From the NCBI GenBank assembly GCA_018985225.1, contig JADGIF010000001.1:31617-95616 (forward strand): a stretch of 64,000 bases of DNA. Reading direction: 5' to 3'. The notes beneath the pieces were generated by a model. That model ran no database searches. It was given only the letters and a program-made list of their open reading frames with translations, and had not been told where the DNA came from. This DNA comes from Amoeboradix gromovi (taxonomy: Eukaryota > Sanchytriomycota > Sanchytriomycetes > Sanchytriales > Sanchytriaceae). How positions within the stretch are numbered: the first letter of the stretch is position 1; each line of letters opens with the position of its first letter. The position numbers and the translations under genes were made by a program. Of the stretch, positions 1 through 9,492 are shown in pieces.

Positions 1-1155
1 AAGGAAGTGGTCAAGGAATTGTAGACACAATTAAGGAAGTACACATGAGAACGAAAACGTGGAAAGATTCATTAAGTGGGTCCAAGTCCAACACTATATC
101 TTTTAAAGACTCGCCCATTCACACCCCTGCTTTTGCAATCAGTCCTACTAGACAAGTATACCCTGTGATGAAGAATAAACTGAAATTCAAATCTGCAGAA
201 GAAGCAAGAAAGGTTGCACTTGCTCTTTTTGACTATCTAAAGAAACCTTCAAGAGATTACTTGATCCCAGAAGATTTGTTCTTATTAATTGAAAATAAGG
301 AAAAAATAGATTCCATATTTAAAGTGTTCGATGTGAACGGAGACGGTAGCATAACTCGAAGAGAACTCCGGCAGAGGTTTGTGCTAATATATGAAGAGTT
401 CTGGAGGCTTAATAGCTCCATGTCTACAGCAGATTACGCATTAAGGCAGCTAGACACGATCACATTAATAATAGTTCTAGTAATCATCTGCTTCAGCTGG
501 CTGATAGTTTTTAATTATAACATACAAAGTTTACTTATTATAATGTCTTCTACGGTCTTGGGGTACGTATTTGTGATCGGAAATTCGGCTAAAAACCTTT
601 TCGAGTGTTTGGTATTTGTATTTATCACACAGTATATGTTTCTAATGTAGCCCTTACGATTGTGGTGATAGAGTTTTAATTGAGGAAGACAGCTACTTTG
701 TTAAAGACATATTTATCTTGACTACAGTGTTTACCAAGGGCGATGGCACTATAACTTATATACCAAACAGCTGGCTATCACAGAGGCCTATATTTAACTT
801 TAGAAGATCTCAAAACATGTGGGACTGCGTCTCAATTGTTGTCTTGTACTCGATTGATGATCGATTGCTACAGCAGCTTTGCGAAAAAATGGATCAGTAC
901 TTCAGAGGAAATACTGTAGATTTTACTGGACCCAATGGAATTGATTATGCTAATATACTTGACAATCATAGAATAGATTTAAAATTTTGGTATGAATGTA
1001 GAGGAAATTGGCAAAATACTGGTCTAAAGGGACAGAGACGCATGAGGGCTTTCAATAGAATTCGTGAGGTTGCTAAAGAACTAGGAATAACATATACACC
1101 ATTGGCCCAGAACTTCAATGTACTAAAGCCACCGACATTTGATTTTGGTAAATAA
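1..1155 (+). CDS. MscS-family mechanosensitive ion channel with EF-hand (fungal Msy type), 5' partial
   Basis: The frame is open to the left window edge, so the N-terminus is missing. Exons are 1-631 and 651-1155, separated by a 19-nt intron. The visible part has an EF-hand loop (DVNGDGSITRREL), then two hydrophobic segments, then the MscS pore and beta-domain. Splicing restores the family signature FVFITHPYDCGDRV, whose His codon is split by the intron, followed by the vestibule (TTVFTKGDGTITYIPNSWL). EF-hand plus MscS is the layout of fungal Msy1/Msy2, Ca2+-modulated ER/plasma-membrane channels for hypo-osmotic shock. The family is clear; the exact paralogue is not. Confidence 0.88.
632..650 (+). 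other. 19-nt spliceosomal intron in the MscS gene
   Basis: Sequence GTATATGTTTCTAATGTAG. It begins GTA, has a branch-point-like CTAAT 4 nt before the final AG, and its removal joins CA to C (His) in the conserved motif THPYD. Without splicing the frame ends at the TAG that is also the 3' splice site. Confidence 0.9.
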
Positions 1156-1181
1156 ACTTGTTTTATTTGAAATCTTACCCC

Positions 1182-2102
1182 ATGGAATTTTGTGTCTCTG
1201 TAGTTGAAGAGTCACTGTTTTGTGAGCCAAGTTTTTCAGAAATATGCATAGGAGAAGATCTCTCAACAGGAATAACAAGGTATGTGTTCAAAAAGGGCCA
1301 CGTTACCGGTTGTGTTGATATATTTGAGAGCGGATACATTGTATTTGAAAACAATAAGTGGATTTTCCATTCTTCGCTAAATTCGTCTTTTGCTTTTAAA
1401 AAAGTTAAGAGGATCATTACTCGCGTCTTCACAGTTAGTTCAGCAGATAAGTATACATTTTACTTACCTTATAATTATGCGGATTTGCCAAATGTGTATG
1501 CATTAGAACTATTGCAGCCTGAATTGCCATCTATACACAAGAGCAGAAAAAAAAGAAAAGTTGAGTGTTGGTTTTGTATGTCATCTGCGCATTTTGACAA
1601 ATCATTGGTAACTCAAGTTTTGAACCACTTCTATATCACTGCAGCAAAAGGCCCGATGTCAATTTCACACGGCTTGATAATTCCAATAGAGCATATTGCA
1701 GTTGATCAAATGGATAGTAATTGTAGACTAGAATTAACACTGTTGTTGAAACATATCGAATCTTACTTTAAAGCTTCAAATCTAACCTTTATATTTTGGA
1801 TCTCCAAAAAGGTATTACAGGCTGATAAGCTACACGATATTATAAGCTTTATGGGTCTTGAGCACGAATTGTTTAATAAGCTTCCTAAATTGCAACTCGA
1901 TGAATTTAAAATAGACTTTGAAAGAGACAAAACAGAGTGCTTTTTTATTGATAAAAATACCTTGCACACCATAAGGAATTTCAGATATCTTGATTTTGTA
2001 TTTCATTCAGCCGGAGTCCCGATGGACTGGAAAGACAGAAGAGATGAGAAATCACAAAGGGAATGTATAGAGTTTATAAGTAAAATACCGCATCTTTATT
2101 AA
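1182..2102 (+). CDS. CwfJ-domain protein (CWF19-like / Drn1-like)
   Basis: 306 aa from the first ATG; the frame extends 24 nt further to a TTG that I do not use. The middle has the CwfJ C-terminal domain 1 signature (ECWFCMSS, then KGPMSISHGLIIPIEH with the HIT-like His). The end (GVPMDWKDR...) fits CwfJ domain 2. CWF19-like proteins interact with the lariat debranching enzyme and the late spliceosome. The metallophosphoesterase-like N-terminal half found in CWF19L1/Drn1 is absent, and only 26 nt separate this gene from the MscS stop, so the short form appears real. A splicing factor is consistent with the introns seen here. Confidence 0.72.
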   Translation: MEFCVSVVEESLFCEPSFSEICIGEDLSTGITRYVFKKGHVTGCVDIFESGYIVFENNKWIFHSSLNSSFAFKKVKRIITRVFTVSSADKYTFYLPYNYADLPNVYALELLQPELPSIHKSRKKRKVECWFCMSSAHFDKSLVTQVLNHFYITAAKGPMSISHGLIIPIEHIAVDQMDSNCRLELTLLLKHIESYFKASNLTFIFWISKKVLQADKLHDIISFMGLEHELFNKLPKLQLDEFKIDFERDKTECFFIDKNTLHTIRNFRYLDFVFHSAGVPMDWKDRRDEKSQRECIEFISKIPHLY

Positions 2103-2325
2103 TAGCATCAGCCTTAATTCCTGTAATTAGCTTGGCCAATTCAGATGGCTTTGACAGTAGATCCTCATTTTGGGTGGTACCTTTAACGTCTGATGAAAAT
2201 AAATTTGTTATGTTATCTAATTTCATTCTAGTATCCTCCAACGACTTTTGCGGTATGTTTAGCTGATCAAAATCAATAATTTGGACTTTATCGTTGTTTA
2301 TCTTCTTCTTTAGTTTGAAAGACAT
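2074..2325 (-). CDS. Small hypothetical protein, 83 aa
   Basis: An ATG-started, charged, mostly helical-looking protein, convergent with the CwfJ gene and overlapping its last 29 nt. It fills an otherwise empty interval and its start lies 17 nt from the divergent Sel1-like gene, which fits the packing of this locus. No family was recognised. It could be a chance ORF. Confidence 0.4.
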   Translation of the reverse strand: MSFKLKKKINNDKVQIIDFDQLNIPQKSLEDTRMKLDNITNLFSSDVKGTTQNEDLLSKPSELAKLITGIKADAINKDAVFYL

Positions 2326-2342
2326 CTATAAATCCGTGTTTT

Positions 2343-3068
2343 ATGAAATTGAGGACAATCCAAAGGATATTGGGAAAACTTGGAAATGAGAATAAGAGCG
2401 AAAAGTTTAGTTATATACAATCAATATATGTTAATAACAAATGGCCAATCGAATTTAAAAACGCAAAGGACCATATAAAAGAATTGGAATCAAATGGCTT
2501 GTACAAGTGCAGCGCGATATGCAGATATTATAGTGCAGATGTTACGGAAAAAGCCGAGCTAATAGATTCGGCTTACAGGCTCAAAGCTTTGGACGATCAG
2601 GACTTGCAAGAGAGTTTGAAATACTTGGTAGAAAATGAGAAGGAAAATAAGTATTGCAGCTATGTCATTGGAAGTATGCTGATAAATAAACACGAGGAAA
2701 AAGGTCTTGGAAGACTAAAGTTTGCCATGGATGAAGTAGAGCATGCCAGAGATTTATACTGTCAAGTATTAATAAAACGCAAAAAGCATAAGGAAGTACT
2801 GGAATTACTAACAGCTTTGCCGAAACTGACAGCAAAAGACAAGTTTTGGATACACTTGGCAGAAAAAGACAAATTAAAATCTATTGCTGCACTTGTTGAG
2901 TCGGCAGAACTTGGATTAAGAGATGCTCAGTACAATTTAGGATGTGCTTATCTCGATGATCAACTAAATGGTGGTATACCAGAAGCACAATCCTGGTTTT
3001 ACCTAGCAGCATTCCAAGGGCATCCTAATGCAATAAAAAATTTGGAAAAGTTTATGCAAAAAACCTAG
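2343..3068 (+). CDS. Sel1-like repeat protein
   Basis: 241 aa from ATG. The C-terminal third has Sel1-type helical repeats: ESAELGLRDAQYNLGCAYLD, then a repeat ending SWFYLAAFQGHPNAIKNLEK. The N-terminal part is helical and reads like degenerate repeats. Sel1 repeats are protein-interaction scaffolds, for example in chitin synthase activation and ER quality control. The sequence does not point to a specific role. Confidence 0.6.
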   Translation: MKLRTIQRILGKLGNENKSEKFSYIQSIYVNNKWPIEFKNAKDHIKELESNGLYKCSAICRYYSADVTEKAELIDSAYRLKALDDQDLQESLKYLVENEKENKYCSYVIGSMLINKHEEKGLGRLKFAMDEVEHARDLYCQVLIKRKKHKEVLELLTALPKLTAKDKFWIHLAEKDKLKSIAALVESAELGLRDAQYNLGCAYLDDQLNGGIPEAQSWFYLAAFQGHPNAIKNLEKFMQKT

Positions 3069-3421
3069 TTTTGTAAGCACCTAAGATGGACTCTATGAAT
3101 TACAGGCAGGTATTAATAAAGAAATTTTACTTGAAAATCAATTTCAATGTTTTGAAGAGAAAACCCAGCTTGGTGACGGCCTAATGTATGTGATTGAGCA
3201 TTTAACAACTGTTTATTTATAAGTTGTCTTAGCCTTGAAAATTGAGTGGGTGTTTTACAAAAATTTATTTAATTGTTTTGAATAATCGAGTGATAAAGCT
3301 TCTAGCCAGTATTGAGATATTCCGGATATTGGGGAATATGTGTCTGCTGCTTGATAATGCAATTAGTGCCTATCAGTTGTCTAAAAATCATAACGTTTAA
3401 TTGAAACAAGGAAGTATTTGC
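3069..3421. other. Intergenic stretch before COQ9
   Basis: About 350 nt without a convincing gene. It holds a 32-codon ATG ORF from 3086 with no recognisable features. AT-rich tracts precede COQ9, whose 5' leader presumably lies at the right end. Confidence 0.5.
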
Positions 3422-3997
3422 ATGAACAACTTGCGTAAATCCGTGTTAACAAAAGCCTTGGAATTTGTCCCACAGCATGGATTTACAGCGACTAGCATTG
3501 AGATGGCTTTGCAGCACAAGAATCTATCAGTGGGGTTTATTGGTAGCGTTCAGCCTATAGATTTAGTGGACTATTCCCAGACAGAATTGTTGTCCAGGAT
3601 TGAAGCTAGCAATGATTCTGACCTGTATTGTAATCTAAGTCGCCGGTTTAAAAGTAGGAACAACATTATGAAGAACTATGCTGCACACTGGGTTGGTGCA
3701 ACTGTCGAACTTTCAAAATATCCGGTGGTTGCATCTCATATCTTACAGCAGCAATGCCATGATCTGCTCTACAACTCCGGTGATAAAAGCGTTGATGTGA
3801 ATTGGTATCTTCGGTACGGTTTATTGTCCAATATGATTGTCACTAGCGATTTGTATTTGAGTCAAGACGAAAGTTTAAACTTTACCGCAAACGACAAATT
3901 TGTGGACGAGATACTAGATGGTTTTAAAAGAGCTGATTTGAATAGTATGAAGATTGCTTATAAACTTGAAATGATGTTTTCTTCAATTTTAAAATAA
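3422..3997 (+). CDS. COQ9: Ubiquinone biosynthesis protein COQ9
   Basis: 191 aa from the in-frame ATG. The N-terminal TetR-like part has the COQ9 signature VLTKALEFVPQHGFTATSIE. The C-terminal half has the family stretch DKSVDVNWYLRYGLLSNMIV followed by TSDLYLSQDES, which lines the lipid-binding pocket. COQ9 binds isoprenoid quinone intermediates and presents them to COQ7 in mitochondria. A cleavable presequence is not obvious; the first 20 residues are weakly basic. Confidence 0.85.
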   Translation: MNNLRKSVLTKALEFVPQHGFTATSIEMALQHKNLSVGFIGSVQPIDLVDYSQTELLSRIEASNDSDLYCNLSRRFKSRNNIMKNYAAHWVGATVELSKYPVVASHILQQQCHDLLYNSGDKSVDVNWYLRYGLLSNMIVTSDLYLSQDESLNFTANDKFVDEILDGFKRADLNSMKIAYKLEMMFSSILK

Positions 3998-4003
3998 GAC
4001 TGT

Positions 4004-4969
4004 TTACTTTAGAAACTGAATCATCTCTTCAATAAACAGATTGGTATCTACTAAAAAGCTGTCGTGCCCTAGCTCTGATTCTATCGCAAAATGTTTTGAT
4101 TTGTGGTTTGTGCAATGATTTTGAATGGCTTCTACATGGTGAGGAGGGAATAAAATATCCGTGGAAAAACTTATTGACAAAGTAGGCACTAATATATCAC
4201 CTTTCAACTTAAACCTATCCATGTTTTCCAATAGTTTCAAATAGTCTTTCTTTTTAAACCGAGTGTTGAACTTTTGAGCCTGGTAATGTAAATATGACCA
4301 AGAAGCAAATGCATGAGGATGTGGATCTTCTAGATAATCTGCGCTTGGAGTTTTTAATACAGCATCGACATGATCTACACAGGTATCCAAATCCTCTTTG
4401 CAGCTGGTATCAACTTGGCCATTCATTGCATACAAGCGATTGTCACAAATATTATTATCGAACTTGTCAAATGATTGCGGAGATCTATAAGAGAGCATTG
4501 CAATCATCCTAGCTAGAGCCATGCCATTCGGTAAAAAAAGTGCTTGACGCTGGCATTCGTTCCAGCAGAGCAGCCAATCTGTAGCTTTCGCGGCAGTAGA
4601 CAAGCAGACACAGTTCTCGACTATACTAGGATATTTTTGCGCAAAATCAAGTGCATAGAAGCCGCCTAAACTGCCACCAATAACTGATTTCAGTAAATAA
4701 ACATTTAATTTTTTCAAGGCTCTATAAATTATTTCGTTCTCTTCTGAAATAGAAAATTCAGAAAATTCAGAGTGATAAGGACTAGATGGGATAGTAAAAC
4801 AGATACAGCAAAACCTCCTATATAGCTTGTTAATACTCCACCATTCATTAGCATTACAGTGACCTGTTAAAGCGTGAAATAGGAGTATATAAGGCTTTTT
4901 ACCATCAATTGGCAATGAAGACCAATAATTCAGATGTATCGTTTTGTTTTTAAAGCAGATCGAAATCAT
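4004..4969 (-). CDS. MetX-family acyltransferase (homoserine O-acetyltransferase type)
   Basis: 321 aa from the first ATG. It has an alpha/beta-hydrolase fold with HALTG near the N-terminus (oxyanion region), the nucleophile elbow GGSLGGFYALDFA, an Asp in TDILFPPHHVEAI and the final catalytic His in ELGHDSFLVD. This is the MetX/MET2 set that acylates homoserine (or serine in some fungal relatives) for methionine or cysteine synthesis. The N-terminus is shorter than in yeast Met2. It is absent from animals, so it supports a fungal or other non-animal host. Convergent with COQ9, 6 nt between stops. Confidence 0.85.
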   Translation of the reverse strand: MISICFKNKTIHLNYWSSLPIDGKKPYILLFHALTGHCNANEWWSINKLYRRFCCICFTIPSSPYHSEFSEFSISEENEIIYRALKKLNVYLLKSVIGGSLGGFYALDFAQKYPSIVENCVCLSTAAKATDWLLCWNECQRQALFLPNGMALARMIAMLSYRSPQSFDKFDNNICDNRLYAMNGQVDTSCKEDLDTCVDHVDAVLKTPSADYLEDPHPHAFASWSYLHYQAQKFNTRFKKKDYLKLLENMDRFKLKGDILVPTLSISFSTDILFPPHHVEAIQNHCTNHKSKHFAIESELGHDSFLVDTNLFIEEMIQFLK

Positions 4970-5114
4970 GTGTTTCAAATTGACTTTTCAACGGCTCTAA
5001 TCCTTGTCATAAAAATCGCAGTTAGATGCCTACCAAACATTGTAAATCAAATAGATTTCTGATTTTGCACACTTCAAACCCGATTTTTATAATGTTTTAA
5101 AACTCAGGTTTCAC

Positions 5115-6095
5115 ATGCTGACCACTCCGGCTCTTTTGAGAAGAGATACCAACAGCTACCTGAATGTTATTGTTGACACCTTGTTTTTACATACTTTAGT
5201 GTACATGGCGTTGTTATATATTCACGTATCATATAAGCAGACAGCATCATTTTACGTTTTGTTGCTCTGGCCCATGCTAACATTTCTTTCTTTAATTAAC
5301 TATGTTATTCCTGTGCTAGAAATGGTGATTCCATCCCTCTTTTTTGCCTACAACTTCTCAGTTGTTTGTGCTGGCGTGTTTACATGGAATATGGTTGATT
5401 TTAAATCCAAAAGTCTGTTTCGTAAGATATTTCATCTCATGTGCTTATTCCTCTACCTCTTTGATTATTACTACTTCGACTACTTTATTTTATCCTTGAC
5501 TATTGTGTTTTACATTATGTTAATCTTAGAGTTCACCCGCTTTGGGTCCCTGCACTTGCCAAACAACAGCCATTTGTCATCTTTTAAAAGGCATTCTATA
5601 CTTTTATCTAATTATTTATCCCATATTCTGTACGCCCACGAACAACAGACTTTAATCACATCGCATATAGAACTGCTAATCGGGTGTAGCCTCGGCTACT
5701 ATATAGAGTACGTGTTCTTTTACCCTGTTAGATATCCATTAGCACACGCGGGCTTATCATGCATTGGGGTTGGTGACAGTATGGCAAGTTGGGTTGGCCA
5801 GTATAGCTTTAAAATAGCTTCTTTACACCTTGATTCAAAGAAACTGGAGAAATTAAGATGGCCTGGGTCCAATAAGACTATTTTAGGAAGTGCCGCATTC
5901 TTTGCAAGCAGTTTTATTTTTATAAAAATAATTACTCAGAATCAAGCAGGAGAAGGAAACGAAGAAATTGAATGGAAATTGTACACATTTTCGCTGTTTA
6001 TTGCCACTTTAAGTGAGATATATACGGTTCACGACAACATTATATCCCCAGTGATGTTTTATATCACATATCACGCTATTAATGGCTATAAGTAA
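5115..6095 (+). CDS. Dolichol kinase
   Basis: 326 aa, polytopic (about ten hydrophobic segments), with short N- and C-termini. Diagnostic motifs are RKIFHLM in the middle, then the CTP-binding region with CIGVGDSMASWVGQ and RWPGSNKTILGS, and a C-terminal ATLSEIYTVHDNIISPV matching the family's LxE...DN(L/I)xxP. It makes dolichyl phosphate in the ER for N-glycosylation and GPI synthesis (yeast SEC59, human DOLK). It ends inside the 3' end of the convergent Alba gene (10-nt overlap). Confidence 0.9.
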   Translation: MLTTPALLRRDTNSYLNVIVDTLFLHTLVYMALLYIHVSYKQTASFYVLLLWPMLTFLSLINYVIPVLEMVIPSLFFAYNFSVVCAGVFTWNMVDFKSKSLFRKIFHLMCLFLYLFDYYYFDYFILSLTIVFYIMLILEFTRFGSLHLPNNSHLSSFKRHSILLSNYLSHILYAHEQQTLITSHIELLIGCSLGYYIEYVFFYPVRYPLAHAGLSCIGVGDSMASWVGQYSFKIASLHLDSKKLEKLRWPGSNKTILGSAAFFASSFIFIKIITQNQAGEGNEEIEWKLYTFSLFIATLSEIYTVHDNIISPVMFYITYHAINGYK

Positions 6096-6466
6096 GCAGG
6101 TGTCTGCTCTGTACAATGATCCATGCCTGACAACTGCATAACACTAAGAGTTATCGTAAATACAGGTTCATGATTTTCAACTTTTATAGAATCTAGAGGC
6201 TCCTGAGCAATCCAATTACCCGGCAAAGAGTAGGATGAGAGGTGATTATATTGAAACACTCTATTGTTTCTTTTTAAAACCTCTGCAATACTAATAACTT
6301 TATTAATTGCCTTACCTGATGCTGAAAGCCTAATTTGTTGGTGGGTGCTTAAATATTTTTGTGCTTTTTCAATTACAGCTTTCATTTTAGAGCCTCGATG
6401 AACAGTTAAGAAATCGGAAGCTTTAGAATCAGACGTTGATTTGTTGCTGTTACAGTTGGAATGCAT
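6086..6466 (-). CDS. Alba-domain protein, RNase P/MRP subunit-like (Rpp25/Pop6 type)
   Basis: 126 aa. The core is an Alba fold: IRLSASGKAINKVISIAEVLKRN matches the RNA-binding loop of Rpp25/Rpp20 proteins (L-x-G-x-G-x-AI-x-K-x2-x-AE-x-LKR). Such proteins bind the P3 stem of RNase P and RNase MRP RNA. Pop6 and Pop7 types cannot be told apart by eye. The 3' end overlaps dolichol kinase by 10 nt. Confidence 0.72.
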   Translation of the reverse strand: MHSNCNSNKSTSDSKASDFLTVHRGSKMKAVIEKAQKYLSTHQQIRLSASGKAINKVISIAEVLKRNNRVFQYNHLSSYSLPGNWIAQEPLDSIKVENHEPVFTITLSVMQLSGMDHCTEQTPAYL

Positions 6467-6510
6467 GTCAAACTTGGAGTTTAAAATCCAATTAAATTCA
6501 AAAAATAAAT

Positions 6511-7065
6511 TTATTCTAGTAATCCTTGCGCTCTATCTGCAGCCACTTGTGCATTATTCAACTCCATCAGTAGTCTACCAGGGTCGATCTCCATCAATCC
6601 TGGAATCAAAGTACCAAGAAACGACAAAACAACATTATAAATTGAAGCAAGTTGAGTAGTTGGTTGACGATCATGCACAACTATGTGAAAATTCATATGA
6701 GCAAAATAGCCAATAAAACCCAAGGCAAAACAAAATGCAACTTGCTCCATTGATTCCATAAAGATCATTAGCAAAAAAATTAATCTAATTCCAAATGATA
6801 AGAAATGCCGATTGTTTTGCGGATTCTGCTCAAGTGGATCAATCGGAGTGTTGCTAGGTCGCTCTGGAACTGGTTTCGAATAATTTTTAGGAATGACTAC
6901 AATCGTATCAGTTGTATATAAAATGTCGTCATCTCTTAAGACCACACCATCTCTAATCCAAATGCCTTCTGAATTAACATTTTTCTTTTTTAGCATGGAG
7001 ATGCACGCGTTAATGGTACCTCTGAAATCCATTTCGAAGAATGAAGAAAATATGAAAATTTTCAT
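6511..7065 (-). CDS. Ubiquitin-like-domain membrane protein (Herp/Usa1-like, tentative)
   Basis: 184 aa from the ATG at 7065 (the frame extends to a TTG at 7107). Residues 1-60 read as a ubiquitin-like fold (KIFIFSSF..., then SEGIWIRDGVVLRDDDILYT). A linker with Pro and Asn is followed by two hydrophobic segments (SFGIRLIFLLMIFMESMEQV and VAFCFALGFIGYFAHMNF) and a conserved-looking tail (FLGTLIPGLMEIDP). UBL plus membrane segments plus acidic tail is the layout of Herp proteins in ER-associated degradation. The assignment rests on layout more than on residue identity. Confidence 0.45.
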   Translation of the reverse strand: MKIFIFSSFFEMDFRGTINACISMLKKKNVNSEGIWIRDGVVLRDDDILYTTDTIVVIPKNYSKPVPERPSNTPIDPLEQNPQNNRHFLSFGIRLIFLLMIFMESMEQVAFCFALGFIGYFAHMNFHIVVHDRQPTTQLASIYNVVLSFLGTLIPGLMEIDPGRLLMELNNAQVAADRAQGLLE

Positions 7066-7158
7066 TCTGGTTTCAGATTTAATGGCTGCTGTTTTTACTA
7101 TGAGCAATCTTTTCCATAGCCTTAGATAGTTTGTTTTTTCATCTCCTTTTTCAAACTC

Positions 7159-8358
7159 ATGTTGAAGAGTTTGAAAATAGGGCTCGTCAACACTTGCGGA
7201 GTAGTAACATTTAAAAAAGAACCAAAGAGGGCGTCAAATTTATTTATGCTAGTGTTTTTCATAATGGACTCCTCTATAGACAAGGGTATCATGGTTCTAT
7301 ATTTCGACAAATTTGAGAACATGCCGAAATTAAAAAATGGTGACATTGTATACCTGGAAGGGTATTTTCAAAGACATGGTGATAAAACGCAAATCAAGGC
7401 TTCGAGGTTACTAGTACATCCTTTTGTTGAAGAGGAATTGAAAAGCCTGAGTATAATTTCAGAATTACTTTCATTTTCAAAAACGCTGTCAAATAGGATT
7501 GAAGTTACCCTGCTAAGCGACTTCACTCCTGGTAACTGTTATGGTGCCATAGTGCAAATCAAATTTATTGATTTTGTGGCTAAAAACAGAGTTTTTCTGA
7601 AGTGTACAGACTACTCTCAAAATTCAAAGCTACTTTCTTTCAAGTTTGATTTCGATGATATAAAGCTTCCATTACTAAACTGTGTTTGTTGGGATGAGAT
7701 GGCGAACATGGCCAAGGATCTTAACATAAATGACTTTGTTAGGTTTTCCGCAGTCAAGACCAAATTGGACGCTTGTGGATATATTGAAGCAGCTGCTAGA
7801 GCTCACAAAAACTCGATAGAAAAGATTAAACCGGATGATTCTCTTGTGCAGCTACTTTTGCAGCGTAAGTCAAATTGGCTGGAGAACTCATACCCTTATA
7901 TCTTTTATACAAAAATAGACGAAATTAGGTTACTAGCAAATGTTAAATGCTCTGGCTATTATAGAGTGGAAGTTAACTTTTTTGACTATTTTCCAAAGTA
8001 TTTGCTCTCTGCAGTTTATTGTTACTGCCAAACTTGTCAAAAGTGGTCTAATCTCGATTTTAGCTTCGGTTGTCAGAGATGCAATAACAATGGAGCCGAT
8101 GAAATTAGATATACATACCAATACGAATTTATTGTGATGCAGCAGAATGAATTCTACCATCTTGAATTAAGCTACGATTATGCGAATTTATTCTTCGGGT
8201 ATATACCGGAAGCATCGTCCAACGGAATTTCACCAGATCCTGGTATACTTCTATCTGAGTTTAGAGACTTAAAAAAGGCTATGGTCTTGGGCATTTATTT
8301 TGACTCAGATAGTCGAAAAATTAAAATTGTAGACACAATTTGTTTTAGGCATAAGTAA
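7159..8358 (+). CDS. POT1-like telomere end-binding protein
   Basis: 399 aa. The N-terminus has the telobox OB-fold pattern (VNTCGVVTFKKEPKRAS..., then MPKLKNGDIVYLEGYFQRHG). A second OB fold follows (about residues 110-200). The C-terminal part has paired CxxC motifs (CYCQTC and CQRC) splitting a third OB fold, and ends in IVDTICFRHK, matching the POT1 C-terminus (Zn-bearing OB3). POT1 binds single-stranded G-rich telomere DNA in shelterin-type complexes. Sequence identity is low but the order of elements matches. It is divergent from the Herp-like gene with 93 nt between starts. Confidence 0.68.
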   Translation: MLKSLKIGLVNTCGVVTFKKEPKRASNLFMLVFFIMDSSIDKGIMVLYFDKFENMPKLKNGDIVYLEGYFQRHGDKTQIKASRLLVHPFVEEELKSLSIISELLSFSKTLSNRIEVTLLSDFTPGNCYGAIVQIKFIDFVAKNRVFLKCTDYSQNSKLLSFKFDFDDIKLPLLNCVCWDEMANMAKDLNINDFVRFSAVKTKLDACGYIEAAARAHKNSIEKIKPDDSLVQLLLQRKSNWLENSYPYIFYTKIDEIRLLANVKCSGYYRVEVNFFDYFPKYLLSAVYCYCQTCQKWSNLDFSFGCQRCNNNGADEIRYTYQYEFIVMQQNEFYHLELSYDYANLFFGYIPEASSNGISPDPGILLSEFRDLKKAMVLGIYFDSDSRKIKIVDTICFRHK

Positions 8359-8366
8359 ATGGTTTT

Positions 8367-8783
8367 TTATTGAGAATTTCTATGCCAAAAACCCTTGATT
8401 CCTTCCAATGGTAAATCGTGAGCACATAGATACCACCCTCCTAGAAGCACAGCGAGTGATAGTCCACGTGTAGCTGTTAGAGCAGAGCTACCAACAATAC
8501 CAAACTTGCGAACGTGAAGATAATCAACCAAAACTTGCTCAAGACCCCAATGACAATGTAATACTAAAGCAGATATTGTCAAATAATTCATCGGAGCAGG
8601 CAGTTCTCCAGTATATAAAGCAAATCCTATTGGTGGTAATAGCGCGACAGATAATACACGTTCGTATGTCCAATGGGTAGATCCCACAGCCTTAAGAGAT
8701 TGAGAACGTCTAAAAAAGAACCTTTGCCACATTATTGTGTCACAAAAAATATTAGAGCTAACATTATTTATTGATTCAATCAT
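8367..8783 (-). CDS. Succinate dehydrogenase membrane anchor subunit (CybS, SDHD/SDH4)
   Basis: 138 aa. It has GSTHWTYERVLSVALLPPIGF, then a TM segment with LHCHWGLEQVLVDYLH (haem b and ubiquinone-site His and the Asp-Tyr pair), then a third TM. This is the CybS subunit of complex II in the inner mitochondrial membrane. The N-terminus is a basic presequence; a start at the internal Met (MWQRFFFRRSQ, position 8732) would also make a good targeting peptide. With the upstream ATG, the start overlaps the stop region of the preceding same-strand gene by 8 nt. Confidence 0.88.
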   Translation of the reverse strand: MIESINNVSSNIFCDTIMWQRFFFRRSQSLKAVGSTHWTYERVLSVALLPPIGFALYTGELPAPMNYLTISALVLHCHWGLEQVLVDYLHVRKFGIVGSSALTATRGLSLAVLLGGWYLCAHDLPLEGIKGFWHRNSQ

Positions 8784-9315
8784 TATACATAGAATTCAAA
8801 GATTTCGGACTTTCGTTATCTCGTTCTGTAAGTGCTAGTTCAATCTCATCGTCTAGCTCATTGGAAAAATCTCCAAAATTTTGTTCTGCTGACTGAACAG
8901 TTAATAGTTCTTTAGAAGCAATATTTTCAGTAGTAATGTCCCTGACTGACTCTTTGGTATATGAGGTATCAAAGCTGGACGATTCTATAACATCATTGAC
9001 GGACAGTGATGGCGATGAATTTGAAATATGCTGAGATTTGCTCTCAAGGTTATCCGGAAACTTTGGGAAAGAAGAAATAGTTTTTTTTATGTTTCTATCA
9101 TATCTCATTGTTCTACTCACTTCTATTTTCTTTAATTTGTATATACCAGTCTTCTTGGAGCGCAAAAGCACATACTCATTTTTGGGATGAATTTCCTTAT
9201 CTATAGTGAATGTATAATCGTCATGCTCGTCCGTCCATATCAGCTTTTTAGCCTTCAGCTCGCCTCTAACTCTGTTTAAAGAATTAGGTACGAAATTATA
9301 TTTGAAAAACTGCAT
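8776..9315 (-). CDS. EAF-like transcription elongation factor (tentative)
   Basis: 179 aa from ATG. The N-terminal 75 residues follow the EAF N-domain: FFKYNFVPNSLNRVRGELK (compare RYDFKPxS...EGEL in EAF1) and then KKTGIYKLKKIEVS (compare GEYVLEKL). The rest is a low-complexity, Ser-rich acidic tail ending in DDEIELALTERDNES, as in ELL-associated factors. EAF with ELL stimulates RNA polymerase II elongation. The assignment is pattern-based. Confidence 0.5.
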   Translation of the reverse strand: MQFFKYNFVPNSLNRVRGELKAKKLIWTDEHDDYTFTIDKEIHPKNEYVLLRSKKTGIYKLKKIEVSRTMRYDRNIKKTISSFPKFPDNLESKSQHISNSSPSLSVNDVIESSSFDTSYTKESVRDITTENIASKELLTVQSAEQNFGDFSNELDDEIELALTERDNESPKSLNSMYND

Positions 9316-9492
9316 TGTTTGAAAATCCCTTGAATGTGACAAGAAATGATTACAACTTTAAATTCGCATTTCTATCTCAGCTTATATTAATTGATTAAAA
9401 ATTAAAATTGCTCACGCGATTGGCTCATGGGTCCGCAGACTAATTTGATTGGGTTGAGTTTTTAATAAAGCGTATCCCAAAGACTAGCTGGT